Shown here: in pieces, positions 1 to 14,577 of the stretch
How positions within the stretch are numbered: position 1 is the first letter of the stretch
Layout of the letters: every line of letters starts with the position of its first letter
Assembly: GCA_035235625.1 (NCBI GenBank)
Contig: CP141149.1
Location: 8,648,893-8,712,892, forward strand
Length of the DNA: 64,000 nt
Direction: 5' to 3'
Origin: Saururus chinensis
Lineage: Eukaryota > Streptophyta > Magnoliopsida > Piperales > Saururaceae
The notes under the pieces: model-generated
Database searches by the model: none
What the model was told of the DNA's origin: nothing
What the model saw: the letters and a program-made list of their open reading frames with translations, nothing else
Translations under genes and position numbers: made by a program

Positions 1-689
1 TAAGGACTTAACATCCAACATTAGCTAGGTCTCCAATAATTTATTCATGTATTCTCCAAAGATTTAGGCAAGAAGTAGACAAAGCATTCACAGTGGACTT
101 TTTAGTTCTTATTGAAACTAGTCTTTCTTTTAAATTTATGAATGTAGACCCATTCAGTAGTCTTTAAGTGACAAGTTCGGGAACTGGATTACTTCATACA
201 TACAATAAGTTAACCAAAGTGGGAAACATTTAGTGAACTTTATTTGTTCACTAGAAATTCAAAGTTCAGACTTGCTAATGCTCAGCAGGTTAATGAACTT
301 AAGTAATTTATTTTTCATTATGCTATAGGCTTCCATCGTTGTGGGTAACTAATTGGGTACATGCACCCATTGTTTGATAAGTTTGCTTGCAGACAATAAA
401 TACATGTCATAAACGAAACTGGTTATATCCAGCCTCTCTATGGTATTTTTGCTTGCATTAATATAAGAGAGCATCTATGTTAAATTAGACAAATAAAAAA
501 TATAGTGAGGGTTTTGCTAGATAGAATTACTAACGCCGTCATAACACTCTAAACAAAAATTGTAAACACTAATGGCAGATAATGTATACATAGTGAAAGA
601 TCTCCATCATTACAAAATAATCCTAATTATATAGAAATGACAATATAAGGGATCCTGCAAAGTTGTAGCCTAAAATATGAGGAAGATAC
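1..689. other. AT-rich sequence, no gene recognised
   Basis: I see no convincing exon, RNA gene or transposon end here. Since the RRM pseudogene just to the right reads leftward, later exons of it could lie here, but none was recognised. Confidence 0.4.
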
Positions 690-1720
690 CAATAAAAATA
701 ATGCAATTTCAAGCGCTTTTAGATCTTTAAACATGACAGTTGCAATCCTTGAATCCCCAAAGTTGCCACCACTAAAAAAATTCAAATACCAAAAACCCAT
801 TAAATAAAATAAAAATGTGCAAGTCAGTTTCATCATAAAAAGAATAAAGCTAATTAGGAATGAAGACAAGAGAAAAAGGAGACAATTGAGATGAAATTCA
901 GCCTATGGAATATGGAAGATCTTCATTCTTTTTGGATGATGAACTATAACACAACATACTCTCAACGAGCATATTATAGATAGTAGAAGTTGCAATGAAA
1001 AAGAAAAAAAGGCAACCATGACCACAATAGAGAAATAAACATAACCTCAATAAACACTCCATCCCACAACAACACAAAATGACCACCCAAAGCATAGTTG
1101 ACCTCCCTTGCACTCCCTAACTGTTGCCCAGAGAGAACTATCAAACTACGAAATCTTCATGCATGGTAGAAGTACCATTGTCCCTAAACCTATGAGGCCA
1201 TCAAGAAAATGTCTGAGTATCTAGCTTCTCGCTCGAACAAAGGGAAGGTGATGCCGCAATGAAGGTGATAAACAAAACATGCAACCCTAGGAATTCATCA
1301 ACCAAAATCAGATAAGTATCTCTCTCTCCCCTCTATTTCTTTCTCCTATCTCTCTCCTCTCCCTCCTCTCTCCTCTCTCTCTCCACCCTCCTCTCACTAA
1401 GGTGGAAAACCGTCAATTAGAGAAAATACTAAAATAATGTACTGCAACTACTAATAGAAGTAGCAGTTCAAACCATATATATCATAAAGTTATAATCCAC
1501 AATGATCCATCAAGGCATAAATCCACATCAGTTCAAGTAAGAAAAGTTAGGTTGCATGCAGGAAAATGAAATCAGAAAATATCTTTTACATGACAAAATG
1601 ATAAACCTATGAATCTTGACAGACTCGATGTCACCCGAAAAGGAGAAAAAATCCTTAATTTCCCTCTTGCTACTTGAGATATGATATGTGCCCAACTTGG
1701 ACAGTTTAGGTCCATTAATC
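690..1720 (-). pseudogene. BPA1-like RRM protein, two exons, disrupted
   Basis: Two minus-strand exons together make most of an RNA-recognition-motif fold of the plant 'binding partner of ACD11' (BPA1) type. The upstream exon (about 1720 to 1607) contains REIKDFFSFSGDIESV, with the FFSFSGDI core typical of that family, and ends at an AG/GTTTAT donor. The downstream exon (771 to 690) follows a T-rich ...TTTTTTAG acceptor, carries GDSRIATVMFKDLKALEIAL (RNP1-like strand plus helix) and ends at TTG/GTATCT. The phases agree: AG from the first exon and T from the second make one Ser codon. At the start of the first exon a frame change and stop separate the expected first beta strand from REIKDFF, so this copy looks broken. 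BPA1 proteins regulate cell death and interact with the ACD11 sphingolipid transfer protein; that is family knowledge, not seen here. First and last exons were not found. Confidence 0.6.
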
Positions 1721-2074
1721 ATAGGAACAAATAAAAATCAAAAGTTCATCGAAAAATTGCCACAAAGAGCCAAAACAATGGAAATTTTTGATAAAAATAA
1801 TCATAGGTATTTCATCAATGAGGTAAACATATGACAAAAAATCAGCCATTTGCAGGAATTAACCTGATCCACTTCAATTCATAGGGTATAACTCAATAGC
1901 CAGTGATACTAAATTTAATCAATAAACCAACAAAATCTAGAAGATAGATAATTAGAAAGTAACAGAATTTGCCCATGATGAAACCGAATGAGTAACAATC
2001 ACATTATTTAGTTTAATGCATTCACCATTGAAAAAAAATGCACAAGTATTATTCTAATGTCATCAATGTAAATA
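1721..2074. other. AT-rich flank of the solo LTR, no gene recognised
   Basis: Low-complexity AT-rich DNA upstream of the RRM exon. It could be intron or promoter of the RRM pseudogene. It continues beyond the LTR insertion at 4785. Confidence 0.35.
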
Positions 2075-2079
2075 ACAAG

Positions 2080-4779
2080 TGTAATGACAGCGAATTTTTG
2101 GTATGATTTCCTACCTCTAATAAAGCTATTTTATAAGTTTTTAATTATTTTAAATTATTTAGAGGTAGGTATTTAGTGGGTTTTTATATCATGAGTTAGA
2201 GCTCAAAGAGACGAGCATAACGAGCCTAAGAACGACTAAATCGGACATTGGGGTCAATAAGTTACTGCCTCGGGAAGCATGCCCATGGGTGGGACCCACT
2301 TGAAAAATGCGAGATAACCTACCTAAATGAGATCCAGTTTCAAAGGGCTCATCGATACAAGTCCATTGGTACCAAGAACGTGAGATTCCGACTTCGGAGT
2401 AGGAAGATATCACATTTTAAAGTTATGAAAAATAAAAATATAAAAAAAAATAATGTGGCATCGCATTAGAAATCTGACATGCATCAGAAGTGTGCGTCAT
2501 AAATCTAACACATGCCAGGTGCGTTTGTCAGAAGGTTGACATGTGTCTAACACACGTCAGAAGCGTATTTGACACATGACGTGTGTCTGACATGTGATGA
2601 CTGTCTGACACACATCAGACACGTGTCACTCCCCTTTCTCTTGTCACTCCCCTTTCTCTATATAAACCCATCCCTTCTTCATTTTAGAAATATTCTGAAA
2701 CTTCTTTTCTAACTCATTTTAAGTTTGATTTGAGTCATTCAAAAGACGTTCTTAACTTATTTGAGGGTGTTATATGCAATAAAAGTGTTCATTCCTCTTA
2801 CAAGGGAGAAATGCCCCGAGACAAGAGGAGACTTTGCATGTCACCTATGAGCCTCGAAAGAAGTTTATGGAGTCATTTTGATTCTGTTTTCTTTTGTTCA
2901 AGAGGTGTTCTTACCTAAATCGAGTGTGTCGGATGTTGTGGCGGGGTTATTCTCCTGGTTGAAGACCTCCATAATCCCAAAAGTGGATATCCAATTTCGT
3001 GGTGTATCGGCTTTGAACTTGCGCGGAGAGTGAGGTAGGGGCTTTTATCCTTTCTTAAGGCATGATTATGAATGATAGTTGTGTTTTTAACTTAATATTT
3101 ATATGACTCTTGCATGTTATGTGTTTGAGTTACTTTCAAGTTATGATTAATGATTTCTGCACATATATTTGATTTTTGAATGATTAATCATGGAGATAGA
3201 ATATGATTTATATCCCTTATGTTTATAATTCTATTATGTATATTCGATTAGTCAAATGATTAGCCACTGGAAGTGGGTATGTTTTATATATGGAAAATGA
3301 TATTATCACATCAAAAACACACATAAAAAACTCACAAACAAGTTTTGATTGGTTTAGATAAGTGAACCCATGTGCACTTTGTGTAGGGCCTATTTGTGAA
3401 GTCCAATCATAACTCTTGTGTGAGGTTTTGTGGGTATTTTTGTTGTGGGAATATCAATATCCTTTATATATTGAATGTTTTATGCTTTCCTCATATATAT
3501 ATATATGATTCTGTTGGAAACGGATATGTTATATATATTGCATGCTTTGCGATTGCCGCATATATTAGTTTGACTAAATGTTTATCCGTAGATTTTGATT
3601 AAATTATACACATTGGAGCATGTGAGATAGAGACAAATTAGCTTCGCCACTATTTTCATTGCAAATGAATACCTTATGTTTAAAGACGGTTTTAGAGGAC
3701 TCGTCCTTGTTGAAAGGAGGATTCTCAAGATTATTTTCAAAAAAACATATAAGCATGGTGATCAAGTCACTAAAGCTGGACAAAGAAGGGGTAACTGTCT
3801 AATTGGAATGAGCGACCAATTTTGCCTTTGTAGTCATTGATAGTGATGCTCCCATGGCTTCTAGAGGCGAAGCTAGGGTTTTCAAAAGGATAAACATTGA
3901 TATATAATTTTTAAAAGAAAACAGTTATTTTTGGAGTTTGGGAACTCTAGAAGATTTTGATGATGAGTCTGGGACTCAAGAGTATTTTGGTTATTCGGAG
4001 CTATTGTTGGGTGCCCCGATAGAGCTCTGTTGACTAGATGAGGGCACAATTTTAATCCGGTTTAGAATCAGATGCAAGACCCTTGATTAGCCCCTAACGA
4101 AGGGCACCTATCAAGGCTACGTGTTCTAGGGTAGAGAGTATCATGGGAATACTCTTTGCTCTCTAGATCCCGGAGTCCCATGAGCATAGGTGACTCTTCT
4201 CTCCACAAGCACGAAATGTTTTGAGATGATTTGTGGAGGAGTAAGAGGTCACTGCTTTGTACTTGCAATAAATTCCTATTAATAATATATGTTTGGGACA
4301 TTAGTAGTAAGTCATGAGAGCTTACAAACCCTAGAAACATCTTCGATACTTAGGAAGAAGCACTAGGGGTGGTTTTGGGTGAGAGGCACACCCTATTTTT
4401 ATGAAAAATATTATATATGATATATGTTGTGAAACTGCCATGTGTTTGATTCATGTCTGATAGTATAAACTCCCCTACTTAAGTATTTTAAAATACTCAC
4501 CACCCCCAAGACTTTGCAGGACTCAATGAAGATTAGTATGCAGGTAGAGAGGCCTACTCTGAGTTTTATTGATGCTATTTTAAGGATTTTAACCGCACCC
4601 AAATGAGTAAGAACTCTCCTTATTATTTTTCTCTTGTGTGTTTGTACACGGATAGTGGTTCCTAGGGATATTACTATTTTATTATCATATATGGCAAGTG
4701 GCTCTAGTCGCGGGCTCGGTTAAACTCCGATATCTTTATGAAATTTTTTATATGCTTTCCAAAATCCCGGGGCGCGACA
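2080..4779 (+). mobile_element. Solo LTR, 2.7 kb, perfect 5-bp target duplication
   Basis: The block begins TGTAATGACAGCG and ends CCCGGGGCGCGACA, standard TG...CA LTR borders. It is flanked on both sides by ACAAG (2075-2079 and 4780-4784), a perfect 5-bp target site duplication. No retroviral coding sequence lies inside, so this is a solo LTR left by LTR-LTR recombination. The terminal style (TGTAA... to ...GNGACA) and the length are shared by the LTRs at 17712, 24178, 44499 and 53212. They resemble the long LTRs of Tekay/Del-type Gypsy chromoviruses; that assignment is inference. Short open frames inside are not genes. Confidence 0.88.
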
Positions 4780-4784
4780 ACAAG

Positions 4785-6198
4785 TCATTCTTTCAACCAT
4801 TTCATTGGTAGGTAGCATCCCATTGGTAAGCATAAAGCATTTCATCAAACAACTTTAAGGAAGAAAAAATATCTTATAGATCACTGAAACCAAGAAACAA
4901 AACCCACTATTTCTTTTGCCTAAAGTGTTCATGTATAAATGGGAAAAAATAACACATAGGGGGAACCCATTTTTTCTTTTGCTGGCCCACTTAAGGACAA
5001 ACTATTAGATTCAAACTCAAGAGGTCTCATGAAAGGAATAAAACAAAGGTCCAACATGAAAGCCTCATGTCAACCTAAGTAGTAAAAAATATGTAGGAAT
5101 TTTGAAACTCATCAGGGAAATGAAAAGAAAAAAAGTAGAATTACATAAAGGACAATGCAATTCAACAAACTAGGAAAAGTGGGGAATGACGAGCATCTTG
5201 ATTTTGAATGATGATCTAGCCATTAAAGACGAGGTCCTTATCCTCTCAATGATGTTGATTCCTTTCTTAGTGAAAAGATAAATCATATGAACCTAGCAAA
5301 AAGTATAATGGACAAAAAATCCTAACAAAAAATATAAACCTTCCTGAAAAAATTACTAAGTACCTAATGTCATTGCAGAAAGGGGACTATTGAGGGTCAA
5401 TTAAGCCATCAGGGGCAAAGCGAAGACCGATGAATGGGGATTTGTGGCAATGGAGCATTGGAGGCTTGTTTACGACAGAGAAATAGCCATAGATGGTCAG
5501 GGAAGCTAGAGAAGGGAGGGCTGCGATGGGTTGGGGTTGCAAGTGGCACCGCTGGGGGTAAAGGGAAGGCTGTGAGCTGGGGCACAAAGGTGTTATTCAA
5601 GCCCAGAGAAAGTTAGTGGCTTCAGGCAGCCATGCTAGAAACTTGTTCACAGAGAAGAAAAGATGGCAGAGGGGCAGTGAAGGGGTCGATTGTCGGCTGG
5701 CCGCTGGAGGCTGGTCAGGGGAGCTTGTTTGCTGGTGATGGAGGAAAGGGTCGATTAGCCCCTCCCATAAGTTAACAAGCAATGGAGGAGAAGGGGCTCA
5801 TTACATGAAGTGGGGGGTTTAGGGATATTGACCTTGGTTTTTGGGAAATGTTCATCGATCCGCATTCGATCTGTTACCTCATGAAGCAGTAGCGAGATAG
5901 GCTAGGGATCTCCCTCCCCACGGTGGCCACTGTAACTTGTTACTACCTCAAGATGCAGGGTGAGAGGGTCGCGGGCTAGGATTCCCTTCCTCCTATGAGG
6001 TCACTTATGATGGAATGATGGCCCCTCGAGCTTCTCGATACGTTGCCTCTAAGGCACCACGGTGAGAGAATCCAAAGAGATGGAGTAAAAGGGACGGAGA
6101 AGTTGTCTTTGCCCGAGGGGTTAGGGGTTTTAAAAAATACATCCTGTACCCGCACAAAAAAGGCTAGCGAGCATCGTGAGACTAATTTTACCTATATA

Positions 6199-6202
<4 letters not shown>
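4785..6202. other. Unassigned DNA with a GC-rich patch
   Basis: The sequence after the LTR continues the interrupted host DNA. About 5390-5780 is relatively GC-rich and open in several frames at once, which points to composition, not coding. About 5860-6140 is also GC-rich with no recognisable protein match. Nothing more can be supported. Confidence 0.35.

Positions 6203-6274
<72 letters not shown>
6203..6274. repeat. (GA)36 microsatellite
   Basis: Seventy-two bases of uninterrupted GA dinucleotides. It creates apparent Arg-Glu and Ser-Leu polypeptides in opposite strands, which are artefacts. (GA/CT)n tracts can bind BBR/BPC proteins in plants, but no neighbouring gene suggests a promoter role here. 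Confidence 0.97.
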
Positions 6275-6278
<4 letters not shown>

Positions 6279-6281
6279 TGG

Positions 6282-7715
<1,434 letters not shown>

Positions 7716-10275
7716 GATGCCATTTTATTTTAAAATTCTGTTTTATTTAATTGTTTTCGACCATGGTGAATTCACTCCTTACAGATCCTTTCAAGTCTAT
7801 GTGAGGTCAATTTATACAAATGCTATTGGGGTTTCCTTCATGGAGATTCAAAGTTTAAGATATATTGTATTATTAATATTACCAGTTTTATTGAAAAAGT
7901 GTTGTTTATCAGTGTATTTGGAGTCATATTACTTACTATAGAAGTTGAAGAAATATGATAAGGCTTTTGTGGTTCATTTGAAGTTGTGAAAATTCTTTTC
8001 GTTTAGAAGTACATTTTCTTTTGTTAGATTTATGATTATACGTACCCATCTTTATGTTTATCTTGATGATTTTTGAATTCAGATAAGAAGAGGAACACAT
8101 CACCCAAGTGGCTTTCCATCAATTCAAACGACCTTGCATCTTGTTATGGATTGTTTGATGTGGACCCATGTGGCATGAAACCTGCTTATTTGTAGCCAGG
8201 TTGTTTAATTGCCGCCTTCTGTATAGCAATTATGGAAGTGTCCAAAGACTTGGGAATTGATGAGGTGTTTGTAGTGAGGATATGAGAGTCGGGTTGAAAT
8301 TTGTGTGTAAAATTGTCTTGCCTTCTCTTGTGGAAATCTCTGTTATGATGCACTTGGCTTTCACAAAAGTTAACTATGAACAAATGCGACAGTTGTGTAT
8401 TGAACATTCTCTTGGTATTTTACTGAATACAAAGTCAAATTAATATGTTCTAGTGTATCTATGTATTAAAAAAATAATTATAGCTATTGAGACACCTGCA
8501 TCCTTCCAATGTTTTTTGCTGACTAAGATGACTCCATTCTGACTCCTTTTTTATTATGGTAAAACACCATTCTACTTGATTGCTGCCTAAACATCATAGT
8601 ATTCAGTGAGCCCAGCAGCTATGAGTTCTCATTTCTAGGGTGAGCTCTAAACTATGAGATATATGATTGCACAAGAACAAATCTAGCCAACAAAAACATA
8701 TTTTACAAATTTTACTACTGAGAGCAACAAAAGCAAAAGAAACATCATGGTGAACATAGAATCTCTCAACACACGCACAATTTTGGCCACTAACTTGGGG
8801 TGCTCAATAGTTTCATAATTATAACTTATCGGATCTCGATTTACCATCAAAATCCTTTCCACATGGATTCATAACTCAGTTTGAGCCTATATATTGATCA
8901 ATACATAAATAAGTCATACATCTGATTCTAAAAAAAAGTCAGATTCAACAATCACAATAACTCCTTGGGAAAACCAATAGAATCACATGAGTGTCGTCTT
9001 TGAATCAAATCATGCACATATAAATACCCTTCTACCAAAATTTGTATGAATGGGAATATCAACAACAAAAGCAAAATTTCTTTTGATATAGAGCACATAT
9101 CCATTTTAGATAGTAGTCACTAACCATTCTTTCAATTAAGCTGATTGTACTTTCAAAACAAAATAATTATACTTTAACCACATCCTATAAATGGGTCTGT
9201 GATATAGATATGGCCAAAATTTACATGCCTTCTGTCAAACTATCACAAGCTTTTAAGAAGACTCAATAGACAATTTCATTGCAATAAGAACATTACACAA
9301 CTTTAATCATAGCATTGACATCAGCTTCTTTTAACGTATCACCTCCAAAAGTAATAGCCATTTACCAAATGCCTCAATTTGCAGGAGATCAGATTAGATA
9401 ATTAGGCTTTCTTCTTCGGTTGCAACATTAGAGTAATATTTAGATATAAGGTAAACACATGAATTAAATGGCTCTTAGATGGACTTTGGCATTCAAAAGC
9501 TATCAAAAGCACCAAAGCACAGGTTTGACAGTGTATTAAACATTTCTTAAAAGGAATTTCATACAGTTAGGTATGCATTCAAAAAGTTACATAGACTATA
9601 CCTCTTTTGAAACATCATTAGCCTCCTCTGATGATCTTGCATAATTTACAAGCACATGCAACATAGATCATTGTATAGAAACATAATAACTTTCTATGAA
9701 AGGCCAATAAATTGGCGAGATAACCTATTGTAATCACAATTGCTTGATTTTGCCTCAAATTATCATCAACAAGAAATAAAAATGCTTCTCATAAAAGGAA
9801 AATATTTAACATAATAGAGGAATTAAAAGAGCTAAACTTATCCATCTGATTCCCAGTAGCCATAGATATTTAAAGTCCCTTCCATACTAAGGGTGAATTA
9901 TTTAGTACTTAAAGAGGAACCCCTCAAAGATATGAAATCAGACATCATTTCCAAATAGAAGAAGATAACCAAAAACTCTAATGTATAATTGTTTCCTATT
10001 TAACAAGCACAAGCTCAATAGACGTGTGAGAATAATTCAATAAGCACATGCTCAAACCTAAAGTAAGGTAAGCCAAAATAATGTAAAGTTGAAGGAGTAA
10101 TAAAGCATAAGAGAATGAAAGATAACCTTGTAAGGAGGGAGACCAGAACCATAGAGATCCCACTGGATCATCAAGATAAATTGATGGCTTCTTCTTTCCT
10201 GCATACAAAGACCATGTAGTTAATATAAAATATAAGTAATGCAAGAATACACATGGATAGAAGCTTGTAAGTTTG
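7716..10275. other. Interior of the Mutator-like element, no second gene recognised
   Basis: AT-rich DNA downstream of the FAR1-type reading frame (which reads leftward from 12368). I found no MURB-like gene or captured host exon. About 7760-7940 is open on the plus strand for 134 codons together with the TIR, but the peptide has no recognisable motif. Confidence 0.4.
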
Positions 10276-12368
10276 TTACCTCATCGCTATTACCATGGGA
10301 CAATTGCTTATGTCATGCTTTTGTCCATGTAGATTACATCCTTTATATAGTCTTCCACCTTTTGCCTCAATTTCCATGGCCACCTCTTTTCCACTTTTAA
10401 GCCGCTTTCCATAACCCTTAGTTTTTGAAATATTAGGAGGATAAGCACTAATCACAGTGGGCATTGTTTGAGACTTGGGATGAGATTCTTGCATATTCAC
10501 TTCAAGGACACTATCTTTTAAATATTTTCCAATGTTGATAATCATCTCCTCCACAATTCTAAATCATTCATCACTTGAGCCACATGCTTGTTTGACCACT
10601 CATCTATAAGAGATTAAATCCTTCTTTTTCTACCCCAAAGTACAAACACTTGTTCTAAATCTCCATGAAGTTGCATTCGATTTTTCATTATACACCTCTT
10701 CTATTGTTATAGCCATGGTCCATCTTTTTAATATCAATTCATTAGGTAAATTGTCAATACCATTATTCCTTAAGACAAGCAAAATGTGCCTACACGGAAT
10801 CCCCACTGACTCAAACATCTTACATGAACAAAGTGCATATCCTTGAGACACAAAAAACTCCACCTCACTAATGGCTTTTTTTCAAACTTGAAAGATAATA
10901 TACACTCTTTCAATTCAGGCTGAAATTTGTTGGTAAAAATATACTGACTATAGCATGCAACCATTTGTCTCTCAATATTGAAGGGAGTAACAAGATATTG
11001 TTTGGTGGTGCAGGATTTAAAATCAACAGTCAATTCATTGTGCCTAAGTCTTTAACAACCCTCTTATACCATTGAATGAATTCCATCAATGTATTTTTTT
11101 TACTCACATATCTATCCAAGAAAGCATTAACACTTTCACTACGCTGAGTGGTCCAAATACCCGCCAAAAAATATGTCTAGAGAAAGCAAGAATCCACTTG
11201 TGTTGAATTTCATACAAGGAGCAAAGTCATTCATTGTCTTCCAATTTATTTTCAATCATAATCCCCTTCTTGGAAAATTGAATCTAATTTTTTGCCTTCT
11301 TTTTTTAATACATGCCACATGCAAAATCTATGATAGGCTTAGGGGAAGACCTTCCCGATCACATGTCCCATGGCTGCATCTTGATCCATAATTATTGCTT
11401 TTGGGTGTTTGTGATGCATACATTCTAAAAACTTATGAAACAACCACACAAATGATTTAATTTTTTCATCTTTCATAAATCCACACCCAAAGATTACAAA
11501 CTGATTGTGGTGATTGACACCAGTAAATGGGGTAAAAATCAAGCAATACTGATTTGTATCATATGTGGTGTCGAAAACAACATCTCCAAATAAATGATTG
11601 TCATGCCTAGAAAGCCCATCAGCCCAAAAACAACAAACTAATTTATCATCATCATCAACTTCATAGGCACAGTAAAAAGAATTGTGCATTTCTTTTAACT
11701 CTTCAAAATGTGTTAATAGATCATGAGCATCAACATCTTTGTTTTCTCTTCTACATTAAGACACATAATTTTTAATGTCTCTCTCTATGAACCCATCCTT
11801 GGATGGACTACCGGCTTCAATCTCAAGCATAGCCATGTATTGTGATGTTTTAGCATGTTTTGAATAAAGCTTTATGTGTTGCATATATTTCTCTATGTGA
11901 TCTCAAATGATAAACCTTCCTAGGCGATGTACATAAATGGTTATGCTCCTCTACAAATCTAGAGATCACATATTTCCCATCTTGCCTTTTATGAACTCTC
12001 AAGTAAGCCAGGCATTGCTCTCTCACAACTTGGTGGCGTTTCCTCTTCCCCTTTATATTTATAGACATATCTTCTCCATCCATTTTAGTGGATTGTCTAA
12101 AAACACTATCGCCTTGTTTAAAACAACACCATGATTTACCAACTATGTCATGGGTCACTTTGTCCAAATTTGAACTACTCTTACATATGCTAAACCCTAC
12201 ATTCTTAGCATACTTATTGTAAAACTTATGGACATCATCCAATGAATTAAATGACATGCCAGTGATAGGTATTAGTTCATCTTCAACTGGTGGGACATAG
12301 AAGGTTTTTCTCTTGGAAAGTGGGGACTTGTTTGTGACAATCGGTTCTAATGTAGTTTCCATCTTCAT
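10276..12368 (-). pseudogene. FAR1-type MULE transposase / FRS-like protein, decayed
   Basis: The domains occur in FAR1/FRS order on the minus strand. N-terminal FAR1 DNA-binding region (12368-11850) with FNSLDDVHKFYNKYAKNVGF and a basic KRKRHQ stretch, ending in HNH. MULE core (11689-11339) with VVFDTTYDTN and IIMDQDAA, holding the first two acidic positions; a later RSESVN segment (about 11120) could supply the third. SWIM zinc finger (10863-10630) with CSC...GIPCRH. C-terminal zinc-knuckle-like CNLHGQKHDISNCP (10554-10276). The first frame ends at a TGC-TAA where the neighbouring frame continues as AKTSQYMAMLEIEAG, a frameshift, and further stops follow at about 11760, 11340 and between 11300 and 10860. 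FAR1/FHY3 proteins are domesticated relatives acting in light signalling, but the flanking TIRs argue this copy belongs to a transposon. Start chosen at the ATG before ETTLEPIVTN. Confidence 0.82.
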
Positions 12369-12829
12369 AAAAGCCTAATCATACAAACATCATAACAACC
12401 ATACAAAAAGTATGTCAACACCAGTAATACTATATAATAACTAGTCATACCCTATTCAAATTCCTATAGATTAATGACACAATATTATGAATTCAACTTT
12501 CTTTTTTAATCATAACATATCATGTAAAATAAGTACATAGAGATCATAAGTGTAGGAGACCCATATACCTCTTAGTTTGTCGAAGCTTCAGCAGGTGCAA
12601 GAAAGTTGCAACTTGTCGAAGCTTTAGTAGGTGCAAGTGCAGGTGCAAATTCAAATTCAAGTATCATGTAACTATAGACCCAAAAATGGGAACAGAAAGA
12701 GGCTATTTACCTCAAAGTGACACACATCTTTCTATTAGGAGAAAGAACAACAAAGAAGTTTCAAAACGAAATTAAAGTAAAACCGGTTAAAACAAAAGGA
12801 TGTGGAAGGGAGTGTAAGTTCAGAACATA

Positions 12830-13639
12830 CGACAACCAAGAGTTTGCATATGAAGACAAAACACATCAATCCAGACACCAAAATTTTGCATATGAAGACA
12901 GAACACATCAAGCCGGAACAACATTTTGCATATGAAGACATAACACATCACATCAAGCCGGAACGACATTTTGCATATGAAGACATAACACATCAAGCCT
13001 GAACAACGCAAAGAATATTGCTCACCATGGACTTATATTTTTATAATAATGACAAAATAAAATAGATACCTTTCTTGTTGGCCTTGATCCAGATTTTGTT
13101 GGGGTTGGGGGATCCACCGAAAAGTGGAGCAGGCGGTGTTTTGAGGTCAAGCCGTAGCCACATGGTCTCTGATGATGAGGGCAGAGCCTTCTACGAAGGA
13201 GAAAGATCAGGGAGATGGTGCTAGGCGAAGTCTGTGAGTCGGGGTAAAGCCCGACACAGGAGTCCAGAGAAGTTGCAGGCAGAGGGGGGTTATCGTAGTG
13301 GGGCTACCTACATCTAATGGAGGGCGAAGCAAGGGGAGAAGGGGTAGATTGTAGAGGAAGTGACCTCCATGGTGAGACAAGTCAAGTCTAAGAGCTGGAG
13401 CAAGGAGGATATGAGAGCAGGTGGGGGCGGAGCACTGAGGGGAAATCACCGAGGAGGAAAGAAGACAAAAGATTGGGAAGACAAAAAGGGTAATTTTGGA
13501 ACAGTTCACGCTAGAGTTATATAAAAGCTGATTGGCCACTGGAGAGCTCAAATTTGGGCCAGGATTTGGGAGATGGTGGGTCGAACCAATAGCTGCGCTT
13601 TTAGCCCACCATAAAGAGTTGCACACTGTATCATAACTC
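12830..13639 (-). repeat. Right terminal inverted repeat of the Mutator-like element
   Basis: Reverse complement of the left TIR, readable from GTTATGATACAGTGTGCAAC inward through the shared segment CTCCATTAGATGTAGGTAG. The inner end (about 12840-13010) carries about four units of the TCATATGCAAAA / CTTGATGTGTT minisatellite, more regular than on the left. Confidence 0.8.
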
Positions 13640-13655
13640 TTATATATATATATGG

Positions 13656-14110
13656 CTTACCATAAGGTTAACCTCACACAAGCTTCTGTAAAGTTGATTC
13701 TTGTATGGACATTTTTATAAAATCATCATCAAAGGCGGGTATGGGACCAATAAGAATGAGTAGTAAATTATGAGAGTAGGCCTCAAGTAAAATTTTCGTT
13801 AATTTGATTAGTAGGACCCACTCATCAAGGCCGGTTATATTTTCAACCCTAGATTAATGGTTCAAAATTAATGAGGCTAAATCAATGGGTCTTGCATATT
13901 AGAATGACACCAAATTTGGTTGACTCACATAATTAAAATAGATCTTTAAATCTAAATTATTTCATCTTCTTTTCATGACCTCCATAAATCCAAACTAAAA
14001 AATATAATCTCAACCGTTAATTTGAAGGTGAGATTGAATTGTGTGATGAAGGGGGACATCCAACTTAATGGGCTGAATTTTTACCGACCTATAATTTTTA
14101 TGGTGTTCTT
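13656..14110 (+). repeat. Diverged direct repeat, copy B
   Basis: Same orientation as 6282-6704 and also followed by a TA tract. See copy A for shared landmarks. Without the Mutator-like element, A-(TA)n-B-(TA)n would be a tandem pair. Confidence 0.6.
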
Positions 14111-14131
14111 TCAATTTTTCTTAGTCATATA

Positions 14132-14135
<4 letters not shown>

Positions 14136-14206
<71 letters not shown>
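14136..14206. repeat. (TA)31 followed by (AC)5 microsatellite
   Basis: About 62 bases of TA dinucleotides running into ACACACACAC. It makes apparent Ile-Tyr polypeptides that are not genes. Confidence 0.95.
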
Positions 14207-14207
<1 letters not shown>

Positions 14208-14558
14208 TACACTAGTGGTATAAACAAAACCTAAGAAACCTAAAGAGTGCCATCTTTCATAAAGGGAGAGAAAAAATCCACAGTGTACAATTTCTATAGA
14301 GAAGGCAATCCATAATTTCTTTTTAAAATAATAATATTTAAAATTTATCCAAGAGAATAAAAAATGTGCGCTAGAGGATGGGTTTGTACCTATAGAAAAT
14401 TTAAAATGTACTTCCTCCATCATATATTAATAGATACATTTAGAATAATAATTTATTTTAATTAAATAGTAAAACCCACTTCTAAGAGGAAGGAAAATAA
14501 GTTCATAATACTTTTTTTTTAATACCTAGCCACTTAATTTGAATAAATTGGAACTATT

Positions 14559-14573
14559 AAAAAAATAGAAAAA
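14559..14573 (-). terminator. Pol III terminator of tRNA-Asn
   Basis: On the minus strand, a run of five T (14573-14569) begins five bases past the tRNA 3' end, and seven T (14565-14559) follow. Four or more T in the coding strand stop RNA polymerase III. Confidence 0.85.
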
Positions 14574-14577
14574 TGCT

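Noticed and set aside
10276-12368. A functional FHY3/FAR1 light-signalling gene
   Set aside because: Frameshifts and stops between all domains, and long flanking TIRs, point to a dead transposase.
14407-14520. Stowaway-like MITE end (ACTTCCTCCATC)
   Set aside because: Only one possible end was seen and no inverted partner or TA duplication could be placed.
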